This document shows positions 42,036 through 50,580 of a DNA stretch of 64,000 nucleotides, piece after piece. The stretch comes from Halorubellus sp034808145 (GTDB lineage: Archaea > Halobacteriota > Halobacteria > Halobacteriales > Natrialbaceae). The notes beneath the pieces were generated by a model. That model was given only the letters and a program-made list of their open reading frames with translations. It had not been told where the DNA came from and did no database searches. The position numbers and the translations under genes were made by a program. Each line of letters opens with the position of its first letter. Positions within the stretch are counted from its first letter, which is position 1. The stretch is taken from assembly GCF_034808145.1 (NCBI RefSeq), contig NZ_JAXHGM010000001.1, forward strand, positions 434,001 to 498,000, read 5' to 3'.

Positions 42036-42194
42036 ACTCGCCCCGACGACCGCGCCCTGTTTGAACCCACCGCCTCGCGGCCGCGACGCTGGCACGCGGA
42101 CGCCGGAGACGCGCCCACTGGTGCTGGCGCCGACGACGGACACCGGGGCCTCGGTATCGCGTCGCTTTTGTCGATTCGCTCGCAATTCCGGGGC

Positions 42195-43094
42195 ATGGAC
42201 GAACGGGCGGCACTCGACCTGGTCGGCGGCCTGGTCGGGCGCGCCGGGGACGACGCCGCGGTCGTCGACGGGACCGTGGTGACGACAGACATGCTCCACG
42301 AGTCGACGGACTTCCCGGCGGGGACGACGCGGTACACGGCGGGGTGGCGGGCGGTCGGCGCGTCGCTCTCGGACGTCGCCGCGATGGGCGCCGACGCGAC
42401 TGCCGCCGTCGCCGTCTACGGCGCGCCGTCGTTCGACGCGACGGAACTCGAGCGGTTCCTCTCGGGCGCTCGCGACGTCTGCGAGCGCGTCGACGCGCAG
42501 TACGTCGGCGGTGACCTCGACGGCCACGACGAGTTCACGGTCGCGTCGACCGCGCTCGGCGAGACCGACGCGCCGGTCGGTCGCGACGGCGCGACCGCGG
42601 CCGACGTCGTCTGCGTCACCGGTGGCCTCGGCCGGTCCGCGGCCGCGCTCCGCGCGTTCGACGCCGGCGACGTCGACCGCGCGAACGACCTCTTCCAGTT
42701 CACGCCCCGCGTCGCCGCCGGTCGCGCACTCGCACCGTACGCCACCGCGATGATGGACTCGAGCGACGGCCTCGCGCGGTCGCTCCACCAGCTCGCCGCC
42801 GCGAGCGACTGCGCCGTCGACCTCGACGCGGACGCGGTCCCCGCCGTCGACGCCGTCGCCGACTACGCGACCGACGACGCGGACGCTCGCGAGATGACCG
42901 TGTTCTTCGGCGAGGACTTCGAACTCGTCTGCACCGTCCCCGAGCACGAGGTCGCGACCGCACGCGACGCGTGCCCGGTCGAACTCACCGTCGTCGGTGA
43001 CGTCAGCGAGGACACCGCCGACGCGACGGGCGAGGGCGCCGTCACCGTCGGCGGCGACACACTCCCGGACCGCGGGTTCACGCACGGCGACTGA
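42195..43094 (+). CDS. thiL: Thiamine-monophosphate kinase
   Basis: This 299-residue AIR-synthase-fold enzyme phosphorylates thiamine phosphate to the diphosphate cofactor. Signatures are VVTTDMLHESTDFPAG, DVAAMGADATAAVAVYG and MMDSSDGLARSLHQLA. I chose the ATG at 42195, which gives the family length. It is divergent from the UPF0104 gene and convergent with the site-2 protease. Confidence 0.93.
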   Translation: MDERAALDLVGGLVGRAGDDAAVVDGTVVTTDMLHESTDFPAGTTRYTAGWRAVGASLSDVAAMGADATAAVAVYGAPSFDATELERFLSGARDVCERVDAQYVGGDLDGHDEFTVASTALGETDAPVGRDGATAADVVCVTGGLGRSAAALRAFDAGDVDRANDLFQFTPRVAAGRALAPYATAMMDSSDGLARSLHQLAAASDCAVDLDADAVPAVDAVADYATDDADAREMTVFFGEDFELVCTVPEHEVATARDACPVELTVVGDVSEDTADATGEGAVTVGGDTLPDRGFTHGD

Positions 43095-43135
43095 CAGCGC
43101 GCGGACGCAGACCGACCGTTCGCGGACCGGGCCGG

Positions 43136-44302
43136 TCAGGTCGTCGAGACGAGCACGGGAACCGGCATGAAGCACGCTGCACCGAGCACGAACGTGAGCG
43201 CCGCGAGCGCGAGTCGCCGCGAGTCAAGCGGTTCGTCGCGGACGGGCTCGGCGGTGCCAGCGCGGCCGACGACGAGCGCGAGCACGCCCCAGAACACCCA
43301 GATGGCGACCGCCTGGAACGCGATGTTCTCGAAGTAGTGGAGGTACCCGGCCAGCCCGAACAACGACACCGGGACGAACGCGGCGAGCGTCGACTGGTCC
43401 TCGCCGAACACGGCGCGCGTGATGTGGCCGCCGTCGAGCTGTCCGACCGGGATGAGGTTCAGGACGGTGACGAACGCACCCACCCACCCGCCGATGACGA
43501 CCGGGTTCACGTTCAGCGCCTGCCCGTACTGGAGCGGTTGACCGGTTATCCACGAGAGCGCGTGCATCAACGGCGGGAACCCGAGACTGATCGTGACGGT
43601 GCCCTCGGCGCCGACGACCGCCGGGTCGACGGGGATGGGCTGGAGGAACAACCCGATGGTCGTCACGACGATGGTCGCGGCGAGCCCAGCGAGCGGCCCG
43701 CTCGCGCCGATATCGAACAGTGCCTTCCGGTCGGGCATGCGGCCTTTCATCCGGATGACGGCACCCATCGTCCCGATGAGACTCGGGAACGGGATGAAGT
43801 ACGGGAGGCTCGCGTTCACGCGATGATACCGGCTCGCGACGTAGTGCCCGAGCTCGTGCGTCGCGAGGACGCCGAGGACGGCGGCGGAGAACGGCCACGC
43901 CGTCGTCACCGCCTTCCAGGGGTTCGCGACCGGGTCGACGAGGTACCATTGCGCGCCGACGAACAGCGTCGTGACGACGGTCGCGAGGAAGAGCGCGACG
44001 TTCTTCCAGGGGACGCCCTCGATACCGTGGGACTGCTCGGTGGCGACGAGGACGTAGCGTCCGGCCTCGACGGTCAACTCGACCTCGTAGTCGTGGTCGT
44101 GGAACACCTCCCAGATGTCGCGGACGACGGCCTCGGGGCTGCCCAGCGGCTCGCCGTAGTATCGTATCTCGCCGTCGATGACCTGCGTCTCGTACGTGTG
44201 GAACTGCTCGTCGAACGCCGCAGGGTCCGGCGCACCGGGTGGCGTCGACGGCCGTCCGCCTGCTGGCGAGTTCGCGGACCGAGCGGGGTCACCGGGCTGC
44301 AT
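43136..44302 (-). CDS. Site-2-type intramembrane zinc protease (M50)
   Basis: This 388-residue protein has an N-terminal soluble domain (residues 1-95) followed by six or seven helices. The zinc motif LATHELGHYVASRYHR (HExxH) lies in the membrane near residue 170, and the third ligand region is LNLIPVGQLDGGHITRA (the family's NPDG-like loop). It should cleave substrates within the membrane; the substrate is unknown. A TAAAAA box 27-32 bases upstream (about 44329-44334) fits the ATG at 44302. Confidence 0.9.
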   Translation of the reverse strand: MQPGDPARSANSPAGGRPSTPPGAPDPAAFDEQFHTYETQVIDGEIRYYGEPLGSPEAVVRDIWEVFHDHDYEVELTVEAGRYVLVATEQSHGIEGVPWKNVALFLATVVTTLFVGAQWYLVDPVANPWKAVTTAWPFSAAVLGVLATHELGHYVASRYHRVNASLPYFIPFPSLIGTMGAVIRMKGRMPDRKALFDIGASGPLAGLAATIVVTTIGLFLQPIPVDPAVVGAEGTVTISLGFPPLMHALSWITGQPLQYGQALNVNPVVIGGWVGAFVTVLNLIPVGQLDGGHITRAVFGEDQSTLAAFVPVSLFGLAGYLHYFENIAFQAVAIWVFWGVLALVVGRAGTAEPVRDEPLDSRRLALAALTFVLGAACFMPVPVLVSTT

Positions 44303-44460
44303 CTATCTCTCGCTACGGCGTGGTCGGGTAAAAACCCACGGCGCCGCGTGCCGTCAGTCGACGACGGGACACGTCGTGGGTGGGTGAGCGTGCGTGTTGG
44401 TGTGGGGGAAGGCTGCGGGGACCAGCGGGGACCGCGGACGACGTCCGCTCGAGAGCCGAC

Positions 44461-44709
44461 TCAGGCGGGTTCCACGCGCCACGTGGTCGCACTCGTGTAC
44501 GACCACTTCTCGATCTCGAGGTCCTCGGCGGCGTCGGTGAGCTTGACCATCAGCGCACCGATCTCCTTGGGGGAGAGGCCGACCTCGTCGGCGATGAACT
44601 TCGACTTGAAGTACATCTCGCCGTCGGCGGCCTTCTCGCGCAGGTACTCGGTCAGGCGGGCTTCCTTGCTCGGCGCTTCGTCGGTGGAGGGTTGCGTGGT
44701 TGCGCTCAT
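44461..44709 (-). CDS. Small winged-helix-like haloarchaeal protein
   Basis: This 82-residue protein has a polar N-terminus (residues 1-20) and a compact body: RLTEYLREKAADGEMYFKSK, then FIADEVGLSPKEIGALMVKL as the helix-turn-helix, and a wing-like EIEKWSYTSATTWRVE end. It resembles haloarchaeal DUF7123-type proteins, probably a small DNA- or RNA-binding factor. A TTATAAA box at 44748-44754 lies about 40 bases upstream, leaving a short leader. Confidence 0.65.
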   Translation of the reverse strand: MSATTQPSTDEAPSKEARLTEYLREKAADGEMYFKSKFIADEVGLSPKEIGALMVKLTDAAEDLEIEKWSYTSATTWRVEPA

Positions 44710-45098
44710 TGTGGTTCGCCTCGCTCATCGCTATCACCGGGAGGATGTTATAAAGGGCAGTCCCTTCGGTTCGTTTAGTGTTTTTTCGAGTCATGCCGTG
44801 TTCATTTCACGTTTCGAGTCGATTCTCTTTCGTTTCACAGAGGACTCAGAGACGTTTAGACGTTTTACAACTGCCGCTAACGCTTCGAAATCTTTTCCTA
44901 CTCGCTGTCTCGAGATGTCCGCGTAATGTGACCTCTCGGTGCTGTAGGCACCAGCTGACCGCGCGAACGCATGAGACGCGCACGTCTCACGCTCCGACGC
45001 GACGGGCGCCGAAACGGCGCACACAGACGATATCGAGACGGTCGACCGCGCGCGAGTTGGCAACCCTTATGAACGCCACCGAGGTATGCGGGTGTAAC
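44710..45098. other. Gene-poor gap with two divergent promoters
   Basis: This 389-base gap holds the minus-strand promoter of the winged-helix gene (TTATAAA, 44748-44754) with an AAGGG...CCCTT inverted repeat beside it. It also holds an AT-richer stretch (about 44760-44930) without convincing genes, and a TTATGA box at about 45067-45072 that fits a leaderless start of pyrH at 45099. I see no RNA gene. Confidence 0.5.
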
Positions 45099-45815
45099 AT
45101 GAAGGTAGTCGTCTCCATCGGCGGAAGCGTCCTCGCGCCCGACCTCGACTCCCCGCGCGTGGCGGCGTACGCGGACGTCGTCCGGACGCTCGTCGACGAC
45201 GGATGCCAGGTCGCGGCCGTCGTCGGCGGTGGCGGCGTCGCTCGCGAGTACATCGGGGCGGCTCGCGACCTCGGCGCGAACGAGATCGAACTCGACCAGC
45301 TCGGTATCGACGTCACGCGACTGAACGCGCGCCTCCTCATCGCGGCACTCGGCGACGGCGTCGCCAGCGCCCCCGCCACCGACTACGAGGAGGCCGGCGA
45401 GGTCCTCCGGAACGGCGACGTCTGCGTGATGGGCGGCGTCACGCCCGCGCAGACCACGGACGCGGTGTCCGCGGCGGTCGCGGAGTACGTCGGCGCGGAC
45501 CTCCTCGTGTACGCCACCTCGGTCCCCGGCGTGTACTCCGCGGACCCCAACGAGGACGACGACGCGGAACAGTACCCCGAGCTCTCCGCCGCCGACCTCG
45601 TGGACGTCATCGCCGGCCTCGAGATGAACGCTGGCTCCTCCGCGCCCGTCGACTTGCTCGCCGCGAAGATCATCCAGCGCGCCGGCACCCGCACCATCGT
45701 CCTCGACGGCACCGAGCCCGACCGCGTCCTCGACGCCGTCCGGTACGGCGAACACGACGGTACCGACGTCGTCCCCGACGGCGCCGGCGACCAGCTCACG
45801 TACTGGGCCGAGTAG
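45099..45815 (+). CDS. pyrH: Uridylate kinase
   Basis: This 238-residue amino-acid-kinase-fold enzyme phosphorylates UMP to UDP. It starts MKVVVSIGGSVLAPDLDSPR, has VVGGGGVAREYIGAARDLG, the nucleotide/UMP loop CVMGGVTPAQTTDAVSA, and YATSVPGVYSADPNEDDDAEQ. This is the archaeal hexameric PyrH type. I chose the ATG at 45099, supported by a TATA box; an earlier ATG at 45069 would add ten residues rich in Cys. Confidence 0.94.
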   Translation: MKVVVSIGGSVLAPDLDSPRVAAYADVVRTLVDDGCQVAAVVGGGGVAREYIGAARDLGANEIELDQLGIDVTRLNARLLIAALGDGVASAPATDYEEAGEVLRNGDVCVMGGVTPAQTTDAVSAAVAEYVGADLLVYATSVPGVYSADPNEDDDAEQYPELSAADLVDVIAGLEMNAGSSAPVDLLAAKIIQRAGTRTIVLDGTEPDRVLDAVRYGEHDGTDVVPDGAGDQLTYWAE

Positions 45816-45890
45816 CGCGTCCGACCTTCCGTCTCCGCTCTCGCTCGCCGTTCTCCTCCGGTCGCAGCCACTTTCGGGAGTTGACAACCC

Positions 45891-45897
45891 TTAAGAA
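45891..45897 (+). promoter_or_regulatory. TATA-like box of the uORF-lysS unit
   Basis: TTAAGAA lies 23-29 bases before the ATG of the 12-codon upstream ORF at 45920, so transcription probably begins at that ATG. Confidence 0.55.
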
Positions 45898-45919
45898 CGG
45901 TTCGACCGGACGTTCTCGT

Positions 45920-45958
45920 ATGACTGACCCCCTCGTCGCGGGCGGTGATGCGTCGTGA
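45920..45958 (+). CDS. 12-codon upstream ORF coupled to lysS
   Basis: An ATG at 45920 encodes MTDPLVAGGDAS and stops at TGA 45956-45958, which overlaps the GTG start of lysS (GTGA). The lysS frame has a TGA at 45946-45948, so the synthetase cannot start upstream of the GTG. The short ORF could set initiation at the weak GTG by coupling or serve as a regulatory leader peptide. Confidence 0.55.
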   Translation: MTDPLVAGGDAS

Positions 45959-47643
45959 GCGACGACGCCATCAGCCCGTACACGCTGAGCGCTGACGACG
46001 GCGCGGACCGCCGGCACGCCTTCTGGGCGGACCACGTCGCGGACGTCGTCCTCGACCGGGACCCCGACGAGCCGATCGTCGTCAAGGGCGGTATCTCGCC
46101 GTCGGGCGTCCCGCACCTCGGGAACATGAACGAGGTGATGCGCGGGTACTTCGTCGCCGAGGTGCTCCGCGAGCGCGGCCACGACGTCCGGCAGGTGTTC
46201 ACGAGCGACGACCGCGACCCGCTGCGGAAGCTCCCGCGGAAGCTCGCGGACCTCGACGGCAACCTCGTCGACCTCGGCGACGTCGACGCTGGCGCGCTCG
46301 GCCGGAACCTCGGCCACCCCTACACCGCGATTCCGGACCCGTTCGGGTGCTGTGACTCCTACGGTGCGCACTTCTCGAACCTCATCCAGTCCGGCGCTGA
46401 CGCCTTGGGCGTCCCCATCGAACTGGTCTCGAACACGGACCTCTACGAGGACGGCGAGTTCGAGGCCGTCACCCGGTTCGTCCTCGAGCACGTCGACGAG
46501 TCCCGGGACGTCCTCCGCGAGTACCAGGACAAGGTCGACGACGACTACGTCCCGTTCAACCCCATCTGCGGCGAGTGCGGGAAGGTCACGGAGACCGTCA
46601 CCGCCATCCGCGCGAGCGAGGGCGAGGTCGACTACGAGTGCACGGACATGGAGGCCGGCGACCAGGTCATCTCGGGGTGCGGACACGAGGGGACCGCGAC
46701 GCTCCGCGAGGGGAAGCTCCCGTGGCGCCTGGAGTGGCCCGCACAGTGGCAGGTGCTGGGCGTGGACTTCGAGCCGTTCGGGAAGGACCACGCCGAGGGG
46801 TCGTGGCCGAGCGGCGACGACGTCGCTCGGACCCTCCTGGAGAACGAACCGCCGGTCCCGATGGTGTACGAGTGGTTCACGCTCGACGGCGAACCGTTCT
46901 CGTCGAGCGAGGGCCACGTCGTCCTCGTCGACGACGTCCTCGACCTGCTGGAACCCGAGGTGCTCCGCTTCTTCTTCGCGAAGAACCCGAAGAAGGCGCG
47001 GGACTTCCCGCTGTCGCGACTCGACCAGCTCGTCGACGAGTTCGACCGCTTCGAGGGCGTCTACTACGGCGAGGTGGACGCGAGCGAGGACGAACGCGAG
47101 CGCGCCGAACGCGTCTATCCGTTCCTCGTCGACCACCTCGACCCGGGGACCGCGAGCGCGGACGCGCCCGCCGACGAACGCCCGACCCGCATCCCGTACA
47201 CGTTCGCGGCCGTCCTGGGGATGTTCCCCGACCACGACGTCCGCGTCGAGCACGCCGTCAAGCAAGGGCACCTCCCCGAGGACCCCAGCGACGCCGTCGT
47301 CGACCGCGCGTTCGAGCGCGTCGAGCGAGCGCGGACGTGGGCGAGCCGGCAGGACAACGAGTACAACTACACGGTCCTCGAGACGCTCCCGGACGTCGAC
47401 CTCGACGCGGAGACCGAAGCCGCGCTCGACGACCTCGCGGCGTTCGTCGACGCGGGCCACGACGGCGACGCTATCCAGGGCGAGATCTACGAGACCGCGA
47501 AGGCGAACGACATCCCGATCGGCGACTTCTTCGGCGCGGGCTACGAGCTGTTCTTCGGCGAGGACGAGGGCCCCCAGCTCGGCCAGTTCCTCGGGAAGCT
47601 GGAGCGGGAGTTCGTCGTGCAGCGCCTGCGGCGCGAGGCCTGA
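45955..47643 (+). CDS. lysS: Class I lysyl-tRNA synthetase
   Basis: This 562-residue class I LysRS charges tRNA-Lys. The HIGH equivalent is VPHLGNMNE and the active-site stretch GCCDSYGAHFSNLIQSG follows. A zinc ribbon is formed by CGECGK and the later CTDMEAG...GCGHEG cysteines. The KMSKS loop is degenerate: PFSSSEGHVV, with serine and phenylalanine where K and M are usual. The C-terminal helical domain is present. The GTG start overlaps a 12-codon upstream ORF. The family is sure; the KMSKS replacement should be checked against relatives. Confidence 0.93.
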   Translation: MSDDAISPYTLSADDGADRRHAFWADHVADVVLDRDPDEPIVVKGGISPSGVPHLGNMNEVMRGYFVAEVLRERGHDVRQVFTSDDRDPLRKLPRKLADLDGNLVDLGDVDAGALGRNLGHPYTAIPDPFGCCDSYGAHFSNLIQSGADALGVPIELVSNTDLYEDGEFEAVTRFVLEHVDESRDVLREYQDKVDDDYVPFNPICGECGKVTETVTAIRASEGEVDYECTDMEAGDQVISGCGHEGTATLREGKLPWRLEWPAQWQVLGVDFEPFGKDHAEGSWPSGDDVARTLLENEPPVPMVYEWFTLDGEPFSSSEGHVVLVDDVLDLLEPEVLRFFFAKNPKKARDFPLSRLDQLVDEFDRFEGVYYGEVDASEDERERAERVYPFLVDHLDPGTASADAPADERPTRIPYTFAAVLGMFPDHDVRVEHAVKQGHLPEDPSDAVVDRAFERVERARTWASRQDNEYNYTVLETLPDVDLDAETEAALDDLAAFVDAGHDGDAIQGEIYETAKANDIPIGDFFGAGYELFFGEDEGPQLGQFLGKLEREFVVQRLRREA

Positions 47644-47661
47644 CCGGCCGTCCGGCGACCG

Positions 47662-48177
47662 CTATCCGCCGTCGCCGTCGCGGTCGTCGTCCGCGAGGTA
47701 GTCGTCTTGGACGGCGACGACCTCCGTCGAGTTCTCGCAGGCGGCGTACCGGTCGAGCGGTTCGGCGTTGAGTTCGAGGAACGTCTCGCCCCACGTGAAC
47801 TTCGCGAGGATGCGCTCGGCGTGCTCGGGTTCGCCGAGGATGTGGAGGCCGGCGGCGAGCGCTTCGACGGTCGTGAGCTGGAAGGCGTTCCCGTAGTTCA
47901 CGGGGTTCGCGGCGACGAGGAACGGGAGGGCGCGGTGGTCGCCGGCGATGCTGAACATCGCCTCGCCGGCGGTCTCCCACGAGCAGTCGAGGGCGACGAG
48001 CCGGTTCGCGTCGGCGTCCGCCGGCGAGAGCGCGACCTCGGCGTGGGGATTCAGGACGACGCCGTACGGCGTCGCGCGGTCGGAGCGATGGAGTGCCGCG
48101 AGGTCGAACCGTTCGAGCTTGCGGGCCGTGCACTTCTTCGGGTCGTCGTCGCCCTCGTACCGCACGTGTAGGTCCAC
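47662..48177 (-). CDS. tsr3: Tsr3-type rRNA aminocarboxypropyltransferase
   Basis: This 171-residue protein starts VDLHVRYEGDDDPKKCTARKL and contains RLVALDCSWETAGEAMF and FLVAANPVNYGNAFQLTTVEAL. These fit the Tsr3/DUF367 family, which transfers an aminocarboxypropyl group from S-adenosylmethionine to small-subunit rRNA. The start is GTG at 48177, supported by a GCTTTTGC-like box about 28-35 bases upstream. The C-terminus is acidic. Confidence 0.9.
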   Translation of the reverse strand: MDLHVRYEGDDDPKKCTARKLERFDLAALHRSDRATPYGVVLNPHAEVALSPADADANRLVALDCSWETAGEAMFSIAGDHRALPFLVAANPVNYGNAFQLTTVEALAAGLHILGEPEHAERILAKFTWGETFLELNAEPLDRYAACENSTEVVAVQDDYLADDDRDGDGG

Positions 48178-48234
48178 GGTCGACCGCTCGTTGGTCGCCG
48201 CCGGGCAAAAGCCCCGCGTTCGCGCGGTCGCCGG

Positions 48235-48333
48235 TCGCGCGGTCGTCGTCGAGCGCGGTGACGGCGACTGCGCGGTCGCTGGTGACTCAGTCGTCGGTCG
48301 CGAGGTCGTCGTAGAGCGCGGTGACGTCGACGA
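48235..48333. repeat. Reiteration of a gene 3' end, period 63 bp
   Basis: A stretch of about 36 bases starting at 48235 recurs 63 bases further at 48298 with three mismatches. The right copy encodes the last residues (VTALYDDLA region) of the minus-strand gene that stops at 48287; the left copy lies beyond the stop. Confidence 0.7.
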
Positions 48334-48715
48334 GTGCGACGTCGTGCTCGGCGATGGTGGCGAGGTGGTCGTCGCGCGACCCGTGCGCGGGGTGGTCGTC
48401 GAGCGCGTCGAAGACGTCTCCGAGGAACGCTTCGAGGGCGTCGGTGAGCGCGTCGTACGTCGTCTCGACGCGGCCGCCGTGGAGGTCGACGTGGACGCGG
48501 TCGCCGCGCTCGGCGAGGTCGTACCCGAGGAACTGCGGGTGCCTGGTGCGCTCGCGGCTCGCGCAGTCGTAGAGCCGGAGGAGCTGGTGGAACGACCCGT
48601 ACGTGTGGACGACGGCGCCGTCGTCGGCGTGCACGGCGAACTCGACGTGGTCCGAGGGGCCGAGGGCGGCGGTGTCCCAGCCGCCCGCGACGTCCCGGAG
48701 TTCGAACGCGACCAT
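48287..48715 (-). CDS. Uncharacterised alpha/beta protein, 142 aa
   Basis: This 142-residue protein starts MVAFELRDVAGGWDTAALG and has a strand-rich first half (VEFAVHADDGAVVHTYGSFHQLL) and a helical second half (residues 85-142) ending ALYDDLATDD. The start ATG at 48715 follows the family-like strand. I do not recognise a family. Its 3' end is partly repeated past the stop. Confidence 0.55.
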   Translation of the reverse strand: MVAFELRDVAGGWDTAALGPSDHVEFAVHADDGAVVHTYGSFHQLLRLYDCASRERTRHPQFLGYDLAERGDRVHVDLHGGRVETTYDALTDALEAFLGDVFDALDDHPAHGSRDDHLATIAEHDVALVDVTALYDDLATDD

Positions 48716-48786
48716 ACCCGAGCGGAGGGCGTCCGCGCCAAGAACGATTCCGGTTCCGGTCGCCCGCGAGCGCGGTGGCTCGCTCG

Positions 48787-49773
48787 TCACTCGAAGGCGT
48801 CGAGGCCGCTCTGTCGGGTGCGGCGGCCGTCGGGGTCGCGCTTCCAGGCGCCGTGGGCGTCGCGTTCGGCGGCGAGGTCCGCGTCCGGTGAGTCGGCGGG
48901 CCGATGACCGGGACAGTCGACGCCGCAGTCGCGGGCGGGGTCGACGACGCGGTCGTGGTACGCACAGTACGGGAGGGTCGCGTTGTCGGCGACGGGGTCG
49001 GCGTCGGGTGCGACACGCTCGCAGTCCGGGAGGTCGAACGTCCGCCAGCCCTTGCCGTACGCGCGCTCGGCGAGTCGGCGGCGCGCGCCGCGTTTCTCGT
49101 CGGCGTCGACGACGGCGACGTCGGTCCTGGCCGGTTGCTCGTCGAGGAGTTCGACGCCGGGTTCGTCGACGCCGAGCGGCTCGGGCTCGCGGACGACCTC
49201 GAGCGCGTCGGTCTCGGGGTGGTAGCGCCAGACGCCGACCTCGCTCGGGATGCGGTTCAGGTGCGCGCCGGTGACGTGGCTCTCGGTCGCGAGCGCGACC
49301 GCGTCGACGAGCGCGAGCGAGACGTCCAGGCGAAGCTGGCGTTCGAGCGCTCCCGGCGTGCCGAGGTCGGGTTTGTTCTCGACGGCGAGCACGCGCCCGA
49401 ACCAGTCCGCGGGGTACCGGGTGGTCTGGCGGAGGTACTCGCGGCTCCCGCGGCGTTCGCGCTCGAAGAACCCGCGGTCGACCGCGGCGTCGGCGACCCG
49501 GCGCGCGGACTCCTCGCGCAGCCCGTCGGGGAGGGCGTCGCGCCACGGGCGAGCGCGGCCGGGGCCAGCGGGTCCGCGGACGGCCGGGTCCGGGATGCGG
49601 CGCTCCGTGATGGCGGCGCGGTCGTCGAAGCCGGGGCCGGGTTCGACGTGGACGACGTCGAGCACTCGGTTCCCGGGCGCGCGGACGCCGCCGCCGAGCT
49701 GGCGGGCGAGCACGCCGTCGCGCTCGCGCTCCAGGTGCGCGCACAGCGACAGCTCGAACCCGAACTCGGTCAC
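48787..49773 (-). CDS. DUF5787 protein, possibly nuclease-like
   Basis: This 328-residue protein begins with GTG at 49773 (MTEFGFELSLCAHLE); a GCTTTTGC box 24-31 bases upstream supports it over the TTG at 49800. It matches DUF5787. Features include an N-terminal helix with a Glu, an LDVVHVEPG strand with an Asp, then LAVENKPDLG (an E-x-K pair near residues 132-134), which together resemble a PD-(D/E)xK endonuclease core. The C-terminal third has a Cys/His cluster (YCAYHDRVVDPARDCGVDC) likely to bind zinc. Confidence 0.7.
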   Translation of the reverse strand: MTEFGFELSLCAHLERERDGVLARQLGGGVRAPGNRVLDVVHVEPGPGFDDRAAITERRIPDPAVRGPAGPGRARPWRDALPDGLREESARRVADAAVDRGFFERERRGSREYLRQTTRYPADWFGRVLAVENKPDLGTPGALERQLRLDVSLALVDAVALATESHVTGAHLNRIPSEVGVWRYHPETDALEVVREPEPLGVDEPGVELLDEQPARTDVAVVDADEKRGARRRLAERAYGKGWRTFDLPDCERVAPDADPVADNATLPYCAYHDRVVDPARDCGVDCPGHRPADSPDADLAAERDAHGAWKRDPDGRRTRQSGLDAFE

Positions 49774-49822
49774 GCTCGAATCCAGGGGGTGCGAGGGCAA
49801 AAGCGTCGTGCTCGCGGCGCGG

Positions 49823-50332
49823 TCAGGTCGCGTCCTCGTCCGAGTCGAACGCCCACTGGCCGTCGGTCGAGTGGATGGTGAGGGACGTGCCGTCGGAGGA
49901 CGCGCGGACGCGCTGGTGGACCTGGACCGCGTTGAAGTTCTCGCGGGTGGTCCGGACGTTGTAGCACCCGATTCGTTCGTCGTCGTCGGCCCACGCGGGC
50001 GAGCAGACGCCGACGAGGTAGTGGAGGTCGTCGTACTCGCGTTCGAGGTCGGCGTGGAGGTCGTCGGAGACGACGGGTCTCCGGGGGTCGTCGAAGCGGT
50101 CGGTCCACCTGTCGTCGTGTTGGCGCAGGTCTGGCGGCTCGGAACCGGGCGACGAGGCGAGTTGGACGCGGAGCACGTGCTCGTTTCCGCGGTCCTCCCC
50201 GTCGACGGGAGTCCCGAAGATCGACTTCAGTTGGACGTAGCCGTCGACGCCGCGGTCGAGGACGCTGCAGCCGGCGAGGCCGACCGCGGTCGCTACGCCG
50301 ACGCGTCGGAGGGCGGTTCGTCTGGAGGGCAC
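49823..50332 (-). CDS. Tat lipoprotein of unknown function
   Basis: This 169-residue protein starts MPSRRTALRRVGVATAVGLAGC: a twin-arginine signal and the lipobox LAGC near residue 19-22. The mature part has an acidic loop and a GVCSPAWADDDERIGCYNVRTT stretch with two cysteines that could form a disulfide outside the cell. The start codon is GTG. Function unknown; it is a probable surface-anchored protein. Confidence 0.7.
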   Translation of the reverse strand: MPSRRTALRRVGVATAVGLAGCSVLDRGVDGYVQLKSIFGTPVDGEDRGNEHVLRVQLASSPGSEPPDLRQHDDRWTDRFDDPRRPVVSDDLHADLEREYDDLHYLVGVCSPAWADDDERIGCYNVRTTRENFNAVQVHQRVRASSDGTSLTIHSTDGQWAFDSDEDAT

Positions 50333-50480
50333 GGGGAAAAGTGGCCGACGGTGCGAGCGAAAGTCTTCTGGTATTCGAGCGACGTCGGTGCGACCGCCCC
50401 GGGGACGTCGAGTGCGTTGGGGCCGTTCTTCGAGTGGTTGTGGGAGTTCATCTTCATCTCTATCTACAGCCCACGACCCC

Positions 50481-50558
50481 GTAATGGTGATCTAGATTAC
50501 GTTTCTGTGGGTCTGACTTGCGCTTCTGTAGGCGTTCGTACTGAACTCTCGTTCAGTA
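50481..50558. promoter_or_regulatory. Two inverted repeats in the HTH-gene 3' flank
   Basis: TACTGAAC (50539-50546) pairs perfectly with GTTCAGTA (50551-50558) across a TCTC loop, 23 bases past the stop of the HTH gene; it could be a terminator hairpin or an operator. A second, GTAAT (50481-50485) with ATTAC (50496-50500), surrounds the palindrome ATCTAGAT. Confidence 0.5.
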
Positions 50559-50580
50559 GCCGCCCCACCCACTGGGGCCG

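Noticed and set aside
41004..43175. The long minus-strand open frame running from UPF0104 through thiL
   Set aside because: Only the part below 42035 is hydrophobic and family-like; the rest is the antisense of thiL.
44791..45063. A minus-strand ORF with helix-rich, basic sequence (AALAAVVKRLNVSES)
   Set aside because: It has no plausible start near the credible part, low GC at third positions and covers a promoter region.
50330..50450. A 54-codon minus-strand ORF starting MKMNSHNHSKNG
   Set aside because: It overlaps the Tat lipoprotein start, has no recognisable fold and no clear promoter; noted only as a weak possibility.
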